A DNA stretch of 5,694 nt from Nitrospira defluvii. GTDB taxonomy: Bacteria; Nitrospirota; Nitrospiria; Nitrospirales; Nitrospiraceae. Position 1 is the first letter of the stretch. Every line of letters begins with the position of its first letter. Position numbers and translations under genes: made by a program. The notes beneath the pieces were generated by a model. The model ran no database searches. It saw only the letters and a program-made list of their open reading frames with translations, and was not told where the DNA came from. Shown piece after piece: positions 4,718 to 5,694 of this stretch. The DNA lies in assembly GCA_016199015.1 (NCBI GenBank), contig JACQHN010000214.1, positions 1-5,694 on the forward strand, in the 5' to 3' direction.

Positions 4718-5694
4718 CGCACGAGGAATTGGAAGAAGCGGTTCCCCTGTATGCGATCGGCGCCCTCGAACGCTCGGAGCGGCAGGCCATTGAGGCTCAT
4801 CTGCTGTCGGGCTGCGCGGCCTGCCATGCCGCCTTGAAGGATTATCAGACCGTGGCGTCGCATCTGCCGTTCGGTCTCACCCCGGCCACGCCTCCCAACA
4901 CGCTCAAGGCCAAGATCATGTCGGCTCCGACCCCTCTTGCAGGTGCGGCCGAACTGGAAAAGCCTGCCGGGCGGTCAAGTTTGGAACCAGGCGAGTGGAT
5001 GAACCATCTGTTTCCGCCGATTGCACCCGCTCGCTCCTGGCCGTTTCGCCTCGCGATGGGGTTCGCCGGTCTCGCGATTGTGATCGGGGGCAGCTATTTG
5101 GCATGGCTGTCCTATACACAATCGACTCAGCGCTCGGGAGAGATCCAACAGTTGCAAGCCGCGGTGCAGCAGGCGACCACGCGCGTGACGACCTTGCAAG
5201 CGGATGTACAGCAGCGCGAACAGGCTGTCGGGACCCTCAAGTCAGAACTGGACCAACGCGCCACTGAACTCGCCGAACTGCGGGATCAATTGATTCAACG
5301 AGAGGCAGAATTGGACGATGTGCGGACTCAGCTGACCCAGCGCGAAAGCTCTCTGCAGCGGCTGGCCCGCCAAACCGACGAATTCACCGGCTTCTTTAAA
5401 AATCCTGCGTCGAAAGTCGTGTCGCTATCGGGGTCCGAGATGGCCAAGTCAGCGGGCGCGTTCCTGTTATTCGACCCGGTCACGAAAAAGGCCTGGCTCT
5501 ACGCGTTTAATCTGCCGGCGTTGCCGAGCGACAAGGTCTATCAACTCTGGGCTATCGACGACAAACCTGTGAGCGCCGGAGTCTTCGGTCTCGATACCGG
5601 CCAAAAGGGCCGCATGCTGGTCAGGAATCTTCCTGAGTTTTCACGGGTGAAGAAATTCGCTGTGACGGTGGAACCGGACGGTGGGGTCGCGCAG
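4714..5694 (+). CDS. RskA-type transmembrane anti-sigma factor, 3' end cut by window
   Basis: The frame is open for 327 codons to the window edge. The N-terminal cytoplasmic domain (about residues 1-55) carries a zinc-binding anti-sigma motif, H29-x4-C34-x2-C37, expected to clamp the sigma factor encoded just upstream. A linker leads to one membrane helix, about 111-134 (rich in Gly, Ala, Ile, Leu), placing the rest in the periplasm. Residues about 142-222 form a coiled coil built from 14-residue units with Q-R at 167-168, 181-182, 195-196 and 209-210. The RskA domain (PF10099-like) follows from about 232, with YQLWAI and the FAVTVEPDGG motif near the end; family members usually end about 10-15 residues later, so little is missing. 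GAAGGGG (4706-4712) and AAGG (4701-4704) offer ribosome binding. The likely mechanism is signal-triggered proteolysis releasing the sigma factor, inferred from the family. Confidence 0.93.
   Translation, partial: MTHEELEEAVPLYAIGALERSERQAIEAHLLSGCAACHAALKDYQTVASHLPFGLTPATPPNTLKAKIMSAPTPLAGAAELEKPAGRSSLEPGEWMNHLFPPIAPARSWPFRLAMGFAGLAIVIGGSYLAWLSYTQSTQRSGEIQQLQAAVQQATTRVTTLQADVQQREQAVGTLKSELDQRATELAELRDQLIQREAELDDVRTQLTQRESSLQRLARQTDEFTGFFKNPASKVVSLSGSEMAKSAGAFLLFDPVTKKAWLYAFNLPALPSDKVYQLWAIDDKPVSAGVFGLDTGQKGRMLVRNLPEFSRVKKFAVTVEPDGGVAQ

Overview
This GC-rich bacterial fragment carries everything recognisable on the + strand. I infer a Nitrospira-like (Nitrospirota) source. The reasons are the run of small TPR and hypothetical proteins, the TPR protein starting MDISAFRQMVEKNP, and the TCACGCTTCAC-type intergenic words, all of which I associate from memory with that genus. 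No taxonomic search was possible.

Region 1 (about 30-655) is a decayed toxin-antitoxin patch. It holds a small antitoxin with the C-terminal signature of the 'putative addiction module component' family, a 28-residue N-terminal stub of a RelE/ParE-type toxin, and a HigA-type helix-turn-helix antitoxin. The three frames are joined by 4-base overlaps (GTGA and ATGA). HigA ends at a TGA that is followed in frame by a short tail resembling the usual family C-terminus.

Region 2 (about 690-2148) has a sigma70-like promoter, a 140-residue protein of unknown function, an AT-rich intergenic stretch organised as a nested palindrome, and a 255-residue TPR protein with five repeats at an exact 40-residue period.

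Region 3 (about 2178-3961) looks like one transcription unit. An extended -10 promoter precedes a 105-residue TPR protein, an acidic 66-residue protein, a possible 39-residue ORF, and a 359-residue GT-B-type glycosyltransferase. The last resembles the N-terminal domain of plant L-arabinokinase (ARA1) but lacks the kinase half. This gene set is the best candidate here for an undescribed functional unit.

Region 4 (about 4000-5694) is an ECF sigma factor / anti-sigma factor pair. A good promoter with an upstream dyad precedes a SigK-like ECF sigma gene, which overlaps by ATGA the gene for a membrane anti-sigma factor. The latter has a zinc-binding N-terminus, one membrane helix, a long coiled coil built of 14-residue units, and an RskA domain cut by the window edge. 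The sigma factor would be held at the inner membrane and released when the periplasmic part senses a signal. Its targets are not visible here.
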